Origin: Polydactylus sextarius
Lineage: Eukaryota > Chordata > Actinopteri > Polynemidae
DNA length: 64,000 nt
Assembly (NCBI GenBank): GCA_016801845.1
Contig: CM028912.1
Coordinates: 21,851,501 to 21,915,500, forward strand
Direction: 5' to 3'
The notes under the pieces were generated by a model that did not search any database, was not told where the DNA came from, and saw only the letters and a list, made by a program, of their open reading frames with translations. This document shows positions 61,782 to 64,000 of this stretch, in pieces; position 1 is the stretch's first letter, and the number at the start of each line of letters is the position of its first letter. Both the position numbers and the translations under genes were made by a program.

Positions 61782-63366
61782 GTAAGCTGTCACTCAAAAT
61801 CCCTCTTTTTCCGTTCCCTATCAATCAAACAATCTGGGCCGCACGCAAAAATGCCCCGGGGCGAGGAGCGCGGACCTAGTCAGGGCAGCGGAGTGTGTTT
61901 GTGGAGGGGAAACAGAAGCGGCAGGGCTCCGGGAAGAATAAAAAACCTGTATACAAGGGGAGGGGGGTAAAAAAATATGTCGGCGTTTTGGGGGCAGAGG
62001 AGGATTGTGGAAAGCAAAGGGCGAGAGAGCTAGAAACGAGGCCCGACAGTTGTATCGTTACCGCGGAGGGGAGGGGAAGGATAGGGCAGCTGTCCCCGCT
62101 TGATTGATTGACTGATGTGGGAAGGATTTGAGGATCAGCCGGGGTAGTCTGGTGTTCGGACAGTGCCTCTTAATATCATTGCAGTCGAATTACTGAACAC
62201 AGATGACAAGAAATGCATATTCATTTCCAACGTTTATTCAAAAACGGCAAACCAGTGCGACCAACGCTGTCTTGTTTGGGCTAACGGCTTGCATCGTATC
62301 AATCCGCAGCGGATTTTTTTTTTTTAATACCTGGCTAGCTACTTTAGCTTGTTTTTTGGCAGTGTTTCTCCTTGCTAAATATGGCGCTTTGCATTTTGGG
62401 TGCACCGTACCACCATGAGAAACACTTTTAAGTTAACAGCTAGCCACCGTGCTAACGCTAGCCGTAGCTCGCCAGGCGGCTGCTCTTCTGGATTAACACT
62501 AGATCGGGTCCGCGAGCTAACGCGAATGTGGCGTTAGCGCAGCGGACTTAGCTTAGCTTGATGTTGTGGGAAAAAAAAAAACAAAGCACACACCAAACGA
62601 GCTGCTTTGTCTGCTAATAACGCTCACATCACCTCCGTTAGAGGATAGCCCGCTAATGTTAAACCTAAAGCTTTGTTTAACACAAATTCCGTCTTGCCGC
62701 CACAAATGGTGTCTGTAGCTAACAGTAGGCTAACAGCTAGGTTCATCGTGGTGGGTGTGTTAATATCAGTTACAGGATATAGTTAACATATGTTCACCAC
62801 TGTTATAACAACGCTCCGCGGGGTCTCCGTGCCAATCCGCTCCTGGTCCATAAGAGAAGCGTGGACTAATATGGAAATACAGTCATAAACAACGCTGTCT
62901 CTTCATAAACATCACATTTTTCCCCGAGCGCCTCCACATTCCATTGTTTTGCCCACATGTGTTTAATATATCAGCACCAAACAAACACAACATGTTGACT
63001 TGTCCATATTTTTATTTTTTATTAATCTTCACCTGTCCTATATTTCGTCACCTTGTGCGTTTATTTATTTGTATTTTACAGTAATTACTTGGATATTAAT
63101 GCTTTACTCACCACAATTTTACATTATCAGCTTTAATATTAAATTTTAGTTATTTATAGCATGATACCAGCATTGCTTATTCTTTCTTAATTACACCATC
63201 CACATTTAAAAAGCCGGTGATATTTTGATCCTGTAATCGGGACCGTGACAAAAGACTGTGTCCACATTATGGGCATCTCTTAACTCTAACTGAAACTATG
63301 TGCATCATGTAGGTTGGCCACCTGTCCCCGCTCTCTATAATGCCCCAGTGTTTGCAACATCTGCAG
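61782..63366 (+). other. pknox1 intron 1
   Basis: The first 750 bp are CpG-rich with repeated GCTAAC/GCTAGC words, and the remainder is AT-rich. Nothing coding was recognised. Confidence 0.5.
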
Positions 63367-63374
63367 TGAACGTG

Positions 63375-63425
63375 ATGGCAGCCCAGTCGGTTTCCATAGA
63401 CAAGTATCCAAAGGGAGAGCAGCAG
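63375..63425 (+). CDS. pknox1: pknox1, TALE homeobox transcription factor, first coding exon (rest outside window)
   Basis: An exon bounded by CTGCAG at 63361-63366 and CAG/GTGGGT at 63425/63426. ATG at 63375 gives MAAQSVSIDKYPKGEQQ, close to the human PKNOX1 (PREP1) start MMATQTLSIDSYQDGQQ (recalled). PKNOX1 is a TALE-class homeodomain partner of PBX proteins in the nucleus. Only 17 codons are visible, so the assignment rests on this match plus position after ndufv3, as in human. No other coding exon fits in the remaining 575 bp. Confidence 0.82.
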
Positions 63426-64000
63426 GTGGGTGAGCGGTAGAAATGTGGTTTTGGGGCCTCGGGGCCCAACACAACCTGTTCTTACTGACTGAGCTGCACT
63501 CTTTCACCAAAGATAATCAAGCACAACACTCAATAAGGACGTGGTAACATCAGACTCTTCAGTGTTTCAGGCTTTGAATGTTTTGTACCCTGCCCATGGG
63601 AAACGACAAAGTGAAACACTTAATTTATTTAACATTAGAACACAAGCAACGTTAATACTATTACATCACCTTTGGTAATCTGTTGGCACTGAGATTGTCT
63701 GTCTGTGGCCGCCACAAATAAATCACTGTATGAAAGGCGCTAATGCAGTATAAAGCTCTATTTATACCTTGTATTTTTGCATCAGTGCTTATGTAAATGG
63801 CTTATAAAACGTCTTTATTCAGGTGCCAAATTTGGGGGTGTTGAGTTGAGAATAATCTATGACTAATTAGAAATTTTACACCCTAAGCATATCATACTTG
63901 TGCTCAATCTAAGTCATTGTTGGGCTCAGTCACATGGTTGGGGATGGGATTTATGTGCCTGGAAGGAATCTGTGTAGCTGGTATACGGGCACCGTGTGAG
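63426..64000 (+). other. pknox1 intron 2 (partial)
   Basis: AT-rich DNA to the window end. Nothing recognised. Confidence 0.6.

Noticed and set aside
61596..61970. ORF in the pknox1 CpG island
   Set aside because: GC-rich chance frame crossing the 5' UTR donor, with no similarity. The pknox1 start at 63375 matches the family.

Overview
This is vertebrate nuclear DNA, almost certainly from a ray-finned (probably percomorph) fish. The genes have compact GT-AG introns, CA/TG microsatellites are dense, and the repeat relics (Tc1-like, mariner, CR1/Rex-like LINE) are typical of teleosts. The species cannot be told from the sequence. Gene order is slc37a1 (3' end, +), pde9a (+), wdr4 (-), an ndufv3-like gene (+), ndufv3 (+), pknox1 (5' end, +). 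This matches the human 21q22.3 order SLC37A1-PDE9A-WDR4-NDUFV3-PKNOX1, with one extra gene. Comparisons with human proteins are from memory, not from a search.

Layout. 102-2605 holds the last six coding exons of slc37a1. 2606-9230 is intergenic: weak ORFs, an inverted repeat and a deleted Tc1 relic. 9230-9728 is the GC-rich pde9a promoter with a perfect CRE. 9729-33041 is a complete pde9a (18 coding exons plus a tandemly duplicated 75-nt exon). A deleted mariner copy at 33960-34495 lies between the convergent pde9a and wdr4 3' ends. wdr4 (11 exons) occupies 41693-34683 on the minus strand. A CRE-bearing bidirectional promoter separates wdr4 from the next gene.

The most unusual locus is 42424-53521. 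It starts like ndufv3: the same 15-codon first exon type, a similar second exon, and a giant Ala/Glu/Val/Pro-rich third exon ending in the same motif as ndufv3 exon 3. It then splices in phase to three exons encoding the C-terminal body of ATP synthase coupling factor 6 (ATP5PF), not the NDUFV3 C-terminal core. The genuine ndufv3 follows in tandem (55298-61067). In both genes exon 3 is flanked by phase-1 introns, so skipping it leaves a short in-frame protein (about 120 aa F6-like, about 105 aa NDUFV3). Exon 3 of the chimeric gene is 1211 nt, one base short of a multiple of three, with a single-base gap near 48581. The long form is therefore broken here, or the assembly has an indel.

Functionally the window mixes cGMP hydrolysis (PDE9A), ER sugar-phosphate transport (SLC37A1), tRNA m7G46 methylation (WDR4), respiratory-chain subunits (NDUFV3 and the F6-like protein) and a TALE homeobox factor (PKNOX1). 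They share ancient synteny, not a pathway, and there are no operons. I saw no tRNA, rRNA or CRISPR.
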